Shown one piece after another: positions 15,870 to 23,638 of a DNA stretch of 35,960 nucleotides. The notes beneath the pieces were generated by a model. It saw nothing but the letters and a program-made list of their open reading frames with translations, was not told where the DNA came from and searched no databases. The stretch is from Candidatus Brocadiaceae bacterium. GTDB taxonomy: Bacteria; Planctomycetota; Brocadiia; SM23-32. Position 1 is the stretch's first letter; every line of letters begins with the position of its first letter. The DNA lies in assembly GCA_003551565.1 (NCBI GenBank), contig PUMZ01000305.1, positions 1 through 35,960 on the forward strand, read 5' to 3'. The translations under genes were made by a program, and so were the position numbers.

Positions 15870-18773
15870 ATGAACTGTTGCGGGAAACGAGAGGATCGGC
15901 AAGATATCCCCCTGATAAAGAGTACGGACGTCATCGTGGTGGGGGGGGCCACCGCCGGCGTGGCGGCGGCTTGTTCGGCGGCTCAAACCGGCGCCGGTGT
16001 TTTTCTTGCCTGCAGTGCGACGTATTTGGGAGAGGATATTTGCGCCACCGGCCGGCTGTGGCTGCAGGAGGGCGATGATCTGAATCACCCGCTTTCGGAA
16101 GAAATTTTTACGGACAAGGCGGGCGATATCGTATCACCGCAACGCCCGATGCAAGTGAAGCGTAAGCTTGAAGAAGCACTCCTGAGGGCCGGTGTGGAAT
16201 TTCTGTATGCCGCCCTTCCCGCAGACCTTTTGGTCGATGAGGAGGGGAGCATTGGAGGTGTGGTGTTGACCGGCAAATCCGGCCCCTTTGCCGTGAGCGG
16301 ACGTGTTGTCATCGATGCCACGCCGCCGGCGGCTCTGGCCGGGATGGCGGGGATTCCGTTTTCCTCCTGGCCGGGCGGCACGGTGAGTTTCACGCGCATG
16401 GTCGCCGGCCATCCCGCCGAAGACGGGAGCGGCTGTACAGAACGGCTCCTTCCCGGTCTGCTGCGGGAAGTCGGCGGACCGGGAGCGGAGGGTTGCAGAG
16501 GTTTCGAATACACGGCGGAGCTGGAGCTGGGGGACTGGACCCCCTCATCGCTGGCTGAGGCCGAGCACCTCATGCGGGATCGCACCTGGCATAAGGACCA
16601 GCTGTGGAGCGCGGACAGGTGCCAGGTCACGCCGCCGGTTTGTATCGATCCGGACTCCGTTCGCGAAGGTTTGTCGGTCGGGGAGCTGGATTCCGGCTGT
16701 TTCGCGACCTCGCTCGACGGGCTCTACGTTCTGGGGCCGTGCGCGGCGTTGCCGCGCTCTGTGGCGGCGGCCCTGCAGCGCGCGCCTTTGGCTATCAGTG
16801 CCGGAGACCGGCTCGGGCGCGACGTGGCCCGCAAGTTGAGGAATGCCGGTACAGGGCTGCACCCTCCTCTGAAACCGATGCATTCCGGCCATGCCAACGG
16901 GGACGAAGACGTTTGCGAACCTTTTACCGGTGTACGTTTCCGGCGCGAGGCGCTGGAGCATATTCCGGGTCCCGCCGGCACGGACCTGCAGATTCTGGGT
17001 GAATTTGACGTCGTCGTTGCGGGAGGCGGCACGGGCGGCGCGCCGGCGGCGATCGCCGCCGCCAGGAGCGGAGGACGTGTTCTGCTTCTGGAGAGCCTCC
17101 ACGGCCTGGGCGGGGTTGGCACGCTCGGTTATATTACGCGCTATTACCACGGCTACCGCGGCGGATTTACGGAGGAAATAACCGGCGCAATGGAACGGAT
17201 GTCGGGGGGGGAAGAAGGGTTCAACCCCGGTGAATGGAATCCGGAACACAAATCCGAGTGGCTGCGGGCCGAACTTAGGAAGGCCGGCGGAACGGTGTGG
17301 TATGGTTCGACCGCATCCGGCGCGCTGATGGTGGGAAGCAGGGTCTGCGGCGTCGTCGTCAACACCCCGCTGGGCCGCGGAATGGTCCGGGCGGGGGCTG
17401 TGATCGATGCCACGGGAAACGCGGATGTGGCCGCGGCTGCCGGGGCCGAATGTGGTGTCGTGAGCGACAGCGACCTTGCCGTGCAGGGGAGCGGCTTGCC
17501 TCCGCGTCCGCTTGTGCCGCGCTACTTCAACACCGACTATACGTTCATAGAAGACGGCGATCCCATCGACGTGACACGCGCTTTTGTCGCTTCACGACGC
17601 AAGTTCAAGGATGCATTCGATGCGGCCCAGCTCCCCGACAGCCGTGAGCGGCGCCAGGTCAAGGGCGATGTTACCGTCACCCCTCTGCACGCATACACGG
17701 GCGCCACATGGCATGATACGATCTGCCTCAGCCGCAGCAATTTCGACAGCCACGGATTTACCATACATCCCCTTTTCTTCATCCAGCCTCCCGACCGCAG
17801 AAGCCTGGATGTGTGGCTGCCTTTGAGGGCCTTGATGCCCGCCGGAATTGAAGGTCTGCTTGTCACCGGGCTGGCGATCAGCGCCCACAGGGACGTGATG
17901 CCGGCGCTGCGGATGCAGCCCGACGTCCAGAACCACTCCTATGCCGCCGGCCTGGCGGCGGCCGAAGCAGCCGCGGAGCGCATTGCGCTGCGAGAAATCA
18001 ATATCCGCAGGCTGCAACGGCGTCTGGTTGACGGTGGTTTTATTCCCGCTTCCGTTCTGCTGCACGGGGACGTCCACAACGCCGCCGGAAGCATTGTTCG
18101 TTCGGCAGCCGGGGGGGAGCTGAGGCATCACAGTGAACTTGCCGCTCTTATGTCCCTGCCGGAGGAGGCGCTGCCGGTGCTGAAGAAACGACTTGCGACG
18201 GAACAGGACAGAGAGGCATCGATAAGGTGTGCAAAGCTGCTTGCTTTTATGGGTGACCTTTCCGGTGAGGACATTCTCCTCGGAGCTGTTGGCGCCGGGG
18301 AATGGGACGAGGGATGGAACTTCAGGGGTATGGGCCAGTTCGGCAGGAGCATGAGCCCTACCGACGACTGCGTGGCGGCGCTGGCGCATTTGCGTTCTGA
18401 AAAAGCGCATCCCGTGTTGCTGGAAAAAGCCGGGCGGCTCGGAGCCAGCGATGCTTTTTCTCATTTTCGAGCTATCGCTCTTTATGCCGAGTCCGCGGGC
18501 GGAAACGGGTGGGCCGCGCTGCTCGGCGAGCTTCTTGAAAAACCGGGGATCGGCGGCTTTTCAATCAACAGCCTCGGTGAGGCGCTTTCCGACATACCTG
18601 CGGACAGGAACGATAACAGCCTGCGGAACAGGTCCCTGCGCGAACTTTACCTGGCGCGGGCCCTCTACCGCTGCGGCGACCCGGACGGGGTTGCGGAAGA
18701 TATCCTCCGGCAATACAGCCGTGACATCCGCGGGCATTATGTTCGCCACGCCGCGGTGGTGCTTGGCAGCTGA
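15870..18773 (+). CDS. Double FAD-dependent oxidoreductase with C-terminal HEAT-like repeats
   Basis: This 967-aa protein contains two FAD_oxidored-type Rossmann units. The first begins STDVIVVGGATAGVAAACSA (dinucleotide motif at about 25-30). The second begins EFDVVVAGGGTGGAPAAIAA (about 385-390), followed by GLGGVGTLGYI and VIDATGNADVAAAAGA. Near residues 675-700 it has the FAD-closing motif HRDVMPALRMQ with NHSYAAGLAAAEAAA. The last ~240 residues are alpha-helical repeats with a HEAT-like pattern (LPEEALPVLKKRLATEQDREASIRCAKLLAFMGD). In unit 1 the third Gly pattern is GGATAG, less canonical than unit 2. It has no visible signal peptide. It may oxidise a sugar or similar alcohol, as inferred from the malectin lipoprotein whose stop codon it abuts. 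Confidence 0.85.
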   Translation: MNCCGKREDRQDIPLIKSTDVIVVGGATAGVAAACSAAQTGAGVFLACSATYLGEDICATGRLWLQEGDDLNHPLSEEIFTDKAGDIVSPQRPMQVKRKLEEALLRAGVEFLYAALPADLLVDEEGSIGGVVLTGKSGPFAVSGRVVIDATPPAALAGMAGIPFSSWPGGTVSFTRMVAGHPAEDGSGCTERLLPGLLREVGGPGAEGCRGFEYTAELELGDWTPSSLAEAEHLMRDRTWHKDQLWSADRCQVTPPVCIDPDSVREGLSVGELDSGCFATSLDGLYVLGPCAALPRSVAAALQRAPLAISAGDRLGRDVARKLRNAGTGLHPPLKPMHSGHANGDEDVCEPFTGVRFRREALEHIPGPAGTDLQILGEFDVVVAGGGTGGAPAAIAAARSGGRVLLLESLHGLGGVGTLGYITRYYHGYRGGFTEEITGAMERMSGGEEGFNPGEWNPEHKSEWLRAELRKAGGTVWYGSTASGALMVGSRVCGVVVNTPLGRGMVRAGAVIDATGNADVAAAAGAECGVVSDSDLAVQGSGLPPRPLVPRYFNTDYTFIEDGDPIDVTRAFVASRRKFKDAFDAAQLPDSRERRQVKGDVTVTPLHAYTGATWHDTICLSRSNFDSHGFTIHPLFFIQPPDRRSLDVWLPLRALMPAGIEGLLVTGLAISAHRDVMPALRMQPDVQNHSYAAGLAAAEAAAERIALREINIRRLQRRLVDGGFIPASVLLHGDVHNAAGSIVRSAAGGELRHHSELAALMSLPEEALPVLKKRLATEQDREASIRCAKLLAFMGDLSGEDILLGAVGAGEWDEGWNFRGMGQFGRSMSPTDDCVAALAHLRSEKAHPVLLEKAGRLGASDAFSHFRAIALYAESAGGNGWAALLGELLEKPGIGGFSINSLGEALSDIPADRNDNSLRNRSLRELYLARALYRCGDPDGVAEDILRQYSRDIRGHYVRHAAVVLGS

Positions 18774-18978
18774 GCTGTGGTCCGGAGGCGGATGGGTGAA
18801 ATCCTCAGCGGACTGTTTGGAAAGTTGCTCCGTGCACCAGTCATCGGCAGAAAAGAATCCGGAAAACGCTTTCCGTGGCAATTCCTGCCGTTTTGAATTT
18901 TGATGCGTCATTTTGAACTTCTGATTCCTCATTTTAAAGATCTCATCCCGGAATCCGGCTTGTCCGGGCTTGGAAACC
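18774..18978 (+). other. Intergenic stretch with two hairpins; no supported gene
   Basis: Between the FAD gene and the next dehydrogenase. CGGAAA/TTTCCG (18860-18875) and CCCGGA/TCCGGG (18947-18968) could form short stems. A 34-codon frame from 18792 (MGEILSGLFGKLL...) has GGAGG only 3 bases upstream, too close for a normal ribosome site, and no recognisable match. A loose TTGAAC element near 18914 is the best promoter guess. Confidence 0.35.
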
Positions 18979-20061
18979 ATGAAGAAAAAAATAACAATAG
19001 CCATTGTCGGATGCGGCGTCATAGCGCCGACCCATATCAAGAGCTTTCAGCTGCATAAGGATACAGAGGTTAAATGGGCCTGTGATCTGATGGTAGATAA
19101 AGCCCGCAGGCTGGCCCAAATCCATGCTATAGAATGCACAACGCAGGACTACCGGGAGCTTCTTGACGACAGTGATGTCGACTGCGTTGCGATCTGCACG
19201 GACCATTCCTCCCATTCCCCGATTGCCGTTGACGCACTTGATGCCGGCAAGCACGTGCTTTGCGAGAAGGCGCTGGGGGCGACACGTGAAGGTATGGATG
19301 CAATGTGTGCAGCGCACCAGCGCAATCCCGAACTCGTTTTCAGCGGCGTTTTCCAGCACCGTTTCGATCATTCCATACGAACCCTGCGCCGTGCGGTCAG
19401 CGACGGCGCCCTGGGCACCCTGCTCAATGCTGGCGTGCAACTGCGCTGTCTGCGCACGGACGAGTACTACCATGGCGACGCCTGGAGGGGCACCTGGCAG
19501 GAAGAAGGCGGCTCGGTTCTCATCAATCAATCCATCCATTTTATCGATGCCCTGCTGTGGATAGTGGGCGGAGCTTCGCAGGTCTGCGGTGCGTATGCAA
19601 ATATTACCCATGCCGGGGCCATTGAGACGGAAGACTGTGCGGCGGCGGCGTTGCGTCTGAACTGCGGTGCGCTCGGCACGCTGGAAGCCACCTCGTCATC
19701 ACATCTTGGATGGGAACCAACATTGTCTTTGCACGGGGTGAGAGGCTCGATAGAGTTCCGGAACGGAGAGTTGATCAAATCGCGGTTTGAAAATCCGGAT
19801 GACGCAGAAATGCTGATCCAGGAACTGGAGTGCGGAGAGCAAGCTCAAGGCGTCGCTTGCGGCAAGGACTATTACGGGACGGGTCATCCGGCGCAGATTG
19901 CCGATTTTCTTGACGCGGTGCGCGGGGGCCGAGAGCCGTTCATCAGCGGTGAAGATGCGCGCCATGCCGTCGATGTTGTCCTGGGCATATACGATTCGCA
20001 TGAGAAAAACCGCTGGGTTCCAGTAAGAAAACCAACGGCCGATGCGGTTTCTTGCTGCTGA
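18979..20061 (+). CDS. Gfo/Idh/MocA family NAD(P)-dependent dehydrogenase
   Basis: Start chosen at ATG 18979 (MKKKITIAIVGCG, 360 aa), because the ORF-track TTG three codons earlier has no ribosome site; that of the ATG is also weak (GGAAACC). The Rossmann motif is IVGCGVIAPTH; the EKP motif is CEKALGA, with Pro replaced by Ala-Leu; the catalytic helix is LINQSIHFIDALLWIVGG with the His of the Asp-His pair kept but the Asp position Gln-like. The C-terminal domain includes GVRGSIEFRNGEL. These changes suggest a substrate different from that of the gene at 6424. It converges on the URO-D-family gene with about 20 bases between stops. Confidence 0.85.
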   Translation: MKKKITIAIVGCGVIAPTHIKSFQLHKDTEVKWACDLMVDKARRLAQIHAIECTTQDYRELLDDSDVDCVAICTDHSSHSPIAVDALDAGKHVLCEKALGATREGMDAMCAAHQRNPELVFSGVFQHRFDHSIRTLRRAVSDGALGTLLNAGVQLRCLRTDEYYHGDAWRGTWQEEGGSVLINQSIHFIDALLWIVGGASQVCGAYANITHAGAIETEDCAAAALRLNCGALGTLEATSSSHLGWEPTLSLHGVRGSIEFRNGELIKSRFENPDDAEMLIQELECGEQAQGVACGKDYYGTGHPAQIADFLDAVRGGREPFISGEDARHAVDVVLGIYDSHEKNRWVPVRKPTADAVSCC

Positions 20062-20080
20062 AGCGGATGGCGCGATTTTC

Positions 20081-21094
20081 TCACGGGCAGCCGGTGCAGG
20101 AAAGCTCTCCGGCCCTGACGGCATACTCCCTGAAAAGATCCAGGTATGTCCGATAATCCCTGAACGACACTCCGGGCGGGGTCTGATGGTCGCAGGCGGG
20201 CAGGAATCCGCCCTGCCCGGCTGTTGGAAGCAGACGTTCAAATTCCGCACGCATCGCCTCCTCGCCTGCACCCATCACCATTTTGTCGTAGTGGCCTATA
20301 AACCTCATCTTCGGATGCCGCTCGCGCAGCGTCCCCACATCCACGCCCGATTGGCGTTCCAGCGGCAGCATGCCCTCCACGCCGACGCCTCCAAACCAGC
20401 CCGCAGGCTCGGAAATTTCGCCGTCGGAATCGACCATTGTCAGGATTCCATGCTTCTTCAGATGGGGGACGATGACCGCATAATACGGGCGGATAAACTC
20501 ATCGAACAGATCTTTTGACAGCATGGCCCCATGATTGTAGCTCAGGTCTTCAGCGAAAGTCATGAAGTCCGGCGTGCAGACGGAACATACACGGTCGATA
20601 ACATCGAGAATCCATTCCGTCAAATCGGCATTGATCCGGTGTATCAGTTGCGGACGGTCGTAAAATGCATAGAAGTGCCTCTCGATGCCGAGCAGACGCC
20701 GGGGAAACCAGAACATGCCGTCAACGGTGAACCACAGCACCGAATCTCCCCTCTCCTGTTCCGCCGCCCACCGCGTCCATGTCGCGGGATCCACGCTGTC
20801 TTCAGGGTAAAGAAACTCCCTGACCCTCTCATACTCCGTCTCGCTGCCAAGAATGCCCGCACCGTGCGCCGATGGCTCGGGGCAGGCGGGGCTGCAGACG
20901 GGAAGCCAATCCTGTCGGTAGGTATCCAATCCAAAATACTCGCAGATTTCGTAGCGGTCCGTGATATAAAGAGGCAGGCCTTCACGGTACCAGCGCCCGA
21001 GCGTCTCGTCCCACCATCCGGCCCATTCGATAATGGGGAGGCGGTCGAAGGGCTCGAACTGCATGATCGCATGGAATCGTTCTCTGGTGTTCAT
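20081..21094 (-). CDS. URO-D family protein lacking HemE and methyltransferase signatures
   Basis: The ATG at 21094 (MNTRERFHAIMQFEPFDRLPII, 337 aa) has GGAAGG about 8 bases upstream and is preferred to the ORF-track start. The fold is that of uroporphyrinogen decarboxylase. It begins with the RERF..I..F EPVDR-type opening rather than HemE's RPPVWxMRQAG and has no equivalent catalytic Arg. The corrinoid methyltransferases MtaA and CmuA carry a zinc HxC motif after the LHSCG-like strand; here that strand reads TMVDSDGE, so the zinc site is missing. Typical late features are IGHYDKMVM and GGFLPACDHQTPPGVSF. It is cytoplasmic with unknown reaction. It has its own promoter and shares the SDG substitution with the gene at 26846. 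Confidence 0.8.
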   Translation of the reverse strand: MNTRERFHAIMQFEPFDRLPIIEWAGWWDETLGRWYREGLPLYITDRYEICEYFGLDTYRQDWLPVCSPACPEPSAHGAGILGSETEYERVREFLYPEDSVDPATWTRWAAEQERGDSVLWFTVDGMFWFPRRLLGIERHFYAFYDRPQLIHRINADLTEWILDVIDRVCSVCTPDFMTFAEDLSYNHGAMLSKDLFDEFIRPYYAVIVPHLKKHGILTMVDSDGEISEPAGWFGGVGVEGMLPLERQSGVDVGTLRERHPKMRFIGHYDKMVMGAGEEAMRAEFERLLPTAGQGGFLPACDHQTPPGVSFRDYRTYLDLFREYAVRAGELSCTGCP

Positions 21095-21138
21095 AACACA
21101 CCTTCCGGTGGAAGTAATGGTAAACAAGCCGCCGGCCA

Positions 21139-21167
21139 ATAATAACCTTTTTGTGCTTCCCGTTCAA
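21139..21167 (-). promoter_or_regulatory. Promoter of the URO-D-family gene
   Basis: On the minus strand TTGAAC (21167-21162), a 17-nt spacer and TATTAT (21144-21139) lie about 40 bases before the ATG at 21094. The -10 differs from consensus at one base. Confidence 0.6.
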
Positions 21168-21240
21168 ACAGACAAAAAGGGGTGTGCGCAGGGGGGGGTG
21201 TATTTTGAGCATGGCATCCCTCCGCGTGATGGAATCGTTT

Positions 21241-21268
21241 TTGCAACGGTTTATAACTACTGTATACT
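21241..21268 (+). promoter_or_regulatory. Weak plus-strand promoter candidate
   Basis: TTGCAA, 16 nt, TATACT. The pair is flanked by short inverted TTGCA/TGCAA ends. It lies about 300 bases upstream of the next gene, so its relevance is uncertain. Confidence 0.3.
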
Positions 21269-21304
21269 GCAATGCTGTTCCTGCGGATGATATAGGGGCA
21301 GCAC

Positions 21305-21337
21305 GCTTATTTCACGAGTTCTTGGTGGTCAGATGTG
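21305..21337 (+). repeat. Degenerate dispersed repeat, copy 1
   Basis: The sequence starting gcttatttcacgagttct matches 25025-25057 (gcttattccacgcgttct...) at 26 of 33 ungapped positions, ending in cagatgtg in both. Both copies are intergenic. Confidence 0.5.
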
Positions 21338-21359
21338 TTGCTGAGGACGCGCCGCAGGG

Positions 21360-21378
21360 CCTGCCTGCAGCAGGCAGG
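21360..21378. repeat. Perfect palindrome CCTGCCTG-CAG-CAGGCAGG
   Basis: Eight-base arms flank a 3-nt centre, giving a strong GC-rich stem. No T-tract follows on either strand. It resembles the GCCTGC/GCAGGC palindromes that recur between genes in many bacterial genomes. Confidence 0.55.
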
Positions 21379-21452
21379 TCAACCGCCGCTTGTCCGGCAC
21401 AGATAATACTGCAGGATCTGAAAACCTGAAGAAAGCTCTACTTGTCATGCTG

Positions 21453-21480
21453 TTGTTGCATCCGTTATGTTATCTATTAT
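21453..21480 (+). promoter_or_regulatory. Candidate promoter of the radical SAM gene
   Basis: TTGTTG (21453-21458), 16 nt, TATTAT (21475-21480). It is followed by an AT-rich stretch and lies about 90 bases before the TTG start. The -35 is a poor match. Confidence 0.35.
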
Positions 21481-21568
21481 ATTTGGCTTATGAAATGTGC
21501 GGATGCCCGACCGGCACGTTGCAGGCGGTTGCGGTTTGTGACGACACCAGGAAAGAGGGGACAGAACA

Positions 21569-22873
21569 TTGTACAGGATAGAAAACCCGGCTGTTTTTGT
21601 GAGTGATCGCGTGCTCCGGGATGAGGAATCCCTGGATCGGCTGAATGCATTTGTGGAAACAACAAAAGCGCCCGGCTGGGAGGTTGTTAAGGACGAAGAG
21701 ATCCCTGCAATGCTCGAGCGGCCGGTGTGGAAGGGCGTGCGGGGAAAGGCGGGCGCCCGGGAGCGAATCGATACGCCGGTTTTCTTCTTTAATACGTTCC
21801 GTTTTGACGGTAAATCTGATGAAGTGCGCCGTCGCATTGCGGCGGCCAACCCCGGTTACGATGCCGATAAACTGCCCGACTACTACCTCGGCTACCGGCA
21901 TTTCGTCTGGTTCAACTCCGGTCAGCCCGCCGACGATATCAAGCCAAATCCCGAACATGTCTGTCGGCCGTGCTGGCGGCTGAACATATCCCCCGGCTGT
22001 CCCCATGAATGCGCCTACTGCTCCATGGCCGGTTTCATGGCTGTGGGGTTGAACGTGAGCGAGTACCTTGCACATCTGGACCGTCTTGTTGAGGCCAATC
22101 CATGGCAACGGACTTATCTTGTTGACGATGCATCCGATGTTCTTGTTCTGGAACCGGAAATGAATTTTTTCAGTGAAATGGTACGCTTTTTCGGGACGAA
22201 ACGTGACCGCTACCTTATAGCCCATACCAAGTCGGCCAATGTCGATTTTCTGCGGTCGCTGGCACATGCCGGCCATACCATCATGTGTTACTCGCTGGCG
22301 GCTGAAACCCAGTCAACACAACTGGAAAGAATGTCCGCCACGACAGATCAGCGTATCGAAGCGGCGCGGAAATGCCAGCAATGGGGAATGCCGATCCGGT
22401 TCAAGTTCAAACCGATCATACCGGTGCGGAACTGGCGCGATGAGGCGCGCGATATGATACGAAAGGTTTTTGAAAAAACCCGGCCGGACAACCTCAGCAT
22501 GACCGCCCTGATGTGGATGAGTTTCGAGGATCTGGAGGCTTGCATGGACCTGGATATGCTCGATCCCGCTTCTGTCGATGCCGCCCGGAAGGCGGCAGAG
22601 AACGGGGCGGACCACGGCCGCCTCCAGCCATTTCCGCACGATGTGCGGCGCGAAATCTACGAGTTTTACCTCCGGGAGGTGCGAGCTCATGACAAGAACA
22701 CCCCCCTGACGCTCTCAACGGAATCGCTGGAGATGTGGAGCGACCTGGGGCCGGCTCTGGGAACTGCGCCTGCAACCTACACCTGTGGCTGCGGTCCGTG
22801 TGCTACTCCCGGACTGAAAGAACTGCCGGAGAATCCCTGGAAAATCGCCCGGCGAAACGTTCCTTCACGGTAA
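21569..22873 (+). CDS. Spore-photoproduct-lyase-like radical SAM protein
   Basis: The 434-aa protein starts at TTG 21569, with GAGGGG about 9 bases upstream. The radical SAM cluster is CPHECAYC, CX3CX2C at Cys144, 148 and 151, the spacing used by SPL-type enzymes. VCRPCW (Cys132, 135) lies just before it and YTCGCGPC (Cys406, 408, 411) near the C-terminus, so a second metal site is possible. Later conserved blocks (YLIAHTKSANVDFL, YSLAAETQSTQLERMSA, IRFKFKPIIPV) match the SPL fold. SPL repairs thymine spore photoproducts in endospores. This organism shows no sporulation genes here, so the substrate is likely different. It is 39 bases ahead of the acyltransferase gene, perhaps co-transcribed. 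Confidence 0.75.
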   Translation: MYRIENPAVFVSDRVLRDEESLDRLNAFVETTKAPGWEVVKDEEIPAMLERPVWKGVRGKAGARERIDTPVFFFNTFRFDGKSDEVRRRIAAANPGYDADKLPDYYLGYRHFVWFNSGQPADDIKPNPEHVCRPCWRLNISPGCPHECAYCSMAGFMAVGLNVSEYLAHLDRLVEANPWQRTYLVDDASDVLVLEPEMNFFSEMVRFFGTKRDRYLIAHTKSANVDFLRSLAHAGHTIMCYSLAAETQSTQLERMSATTDQRIEAARKCQQWGMPIRFKFKPIIPVRNWRDEARDMIRKVFEKTRPDNLSMTALMWMSFEDLEACMDLDMLDPASVDAARKAAENGADHGRLQPFPHDVRREIYEFYLREVRAHDKNTPLTLSTESLEMWSDLGPALGTAPATYTCGCGPCATPGLKELPENPWKIARRNVPSR

Positions 22874-22912
22874 TATTTGAAAAAGGCCCCCCTTTTCGGA
22901 TATTATTTCCGT

Positions 22913-23632
22913 ATGCTCAAACCAGCGGATTTCTTCACCGACAGTGAATTGTGCAGGAGCCTTTTCTCAGCCGCACAATATGTCTGGGAAGGCCCCGCCG
23001 GGATCGCTTCCTGCATTGCGGCACGGATCAACCCCAACGTCGAAAAGATCGCCAGGAACGGCACGGTGGTGACCGAAGACTGCACCCTCCCAAATGGCGC
23101 CCTGGTGCATGCAGGAGCCTGTTTTGCGGGCAACGATATCGAGATAGGGTGCGGCGCGGTTATCGAACCCGGAGCATACATCAGGGGACCCGCCATCATC
23201 GGTCCGGACTCCGAGGTGCGCCATGGTGCATATATCCGCGGAGATGTCATCACCGGCCACGGCTGCGTTATCGGGCATGCGACCGAAGTGAAGAACTCCG
23301 CACTGCTCGGCGGCAGCAAGGCGGGCCACTTCGCCTATATTGGTGACAGCATACTGGGCGAAGTCAATCTCGGCGCCGGAACAAAACTTGCAAATCTGAA
23401 GATACTGGATTCGGAAATCGTGGTCAGGATCGACGGGGCAACATACAACACCGGCCAGAGGAAGTTCGGCGCCATTATGGGGGACGGATGCAGCACCGGT
23501 TGCAATTCAACAACCGCCCCTGGAACGGTTATGGCCAGAAACGTGCTCCTTTACCCGGGCGTATACGCGAGTGGGTATTACGGCCCGGGAGAGATCGTCA
23601 AGCTGATACAGAATATCGATATACGGAGTTGA
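22913..23632 (+). CDS. Left-handed beta-helix acyltransferase resembling the GlmU C-terminal domain
   Basis: I prefer the ATG at 22913 (MLKPADFFTD, 239 aa) over the TTG 12 codons earlier, but neither has a strong ribosome site. Residues about 50-225 are hexapeptide repeats ([LIV]-G-x4, e.g. IEIGCGAVIEPGAYIRGPAIIG, AYIRGDVITGHGCVIGHATEVKNS) forming a left-handed beta helix. HATEVKNS, YIGDSILGEVNLGAGTKLANLK and GDGCSTGCNST match the acetyltransferase half of GlmU and its archaeal/PVC stand-alone relatives. There is no uridylyltransferase domain. With glmM six bases downstream it probably N-acetylates glucosamine 1-phosphate for UDP-GlcNAc synthesis, with a separate uridylyltransferase elsewhere. 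Confidence 0.75.
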   Translation: MLKPADFFTDSELCRSLFSAAQYVWEGPAGIASCIAARINPNVEKIARNGTVVTEDCTLPNGALVHAGACFAGNDIEIGCGAVIEPGAYIRGPAIIGPDSEVRHGAYIRGDVITGHGCVIGHATEVKNSALLGGSKAGHFAYIGDSILGEVNLGAGTKLANLKILDSEIVVRIDGATYNTGQRKFGAIMGDGCSTGCNSTTAPGTVMARNVLLYPGVYASGYYGPGEIVKLIQNIDIRS

Positions 23633-23638
23633 ACGCCG

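Larger units (their letters stand above)
21095..21568. other. 474-bp intergenic region with promoters and repeats
   Basis: Divergent spacer between the URO-D gene (minus) and the radical SAM gene (plus). It holds the minus promoter at 21139-21167, two candidate plus promoters (21241-21268 and 21453-21480), a degenerate 33-nt repeat (21305-21337) also found at 25025-25057, and a perfect palindrome at 21360-21378. A 44-codon frame from ATG 21448 would encode a hydrophobic peptide (LLLHPLCYLLYLAY) but has no ribosome site; I do not call it. Confidence 0.6.

Noticed and set aside
15180-16088. 302-aa minus-strand ORF
   Set aside because: Antisense to the malectin lipoprotein and FAD genes, both of which have strong domain support.
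18792-18896. 34-codon ORF after the FAD gene
   Set aside because: GGAGG is only 3 bases before the ATG, it has no recognisable sequence and sits in a region of short hairpins.
20081-21094. Calling the URO-D-family genes hemE or corrinoid methyltransferase genes
   Set aside because: The HemE N-terminal Arg motif and the methyltransferase HxC zinc motif are both absent.
21390-21581. 63-aa plus-strand ORF with a hydrophobic segment
   Set aside because: It begins at a TTG with no ribosome site, overlaps the start of the radical SAM gene and lies on AT-rich promoter-like DNA.
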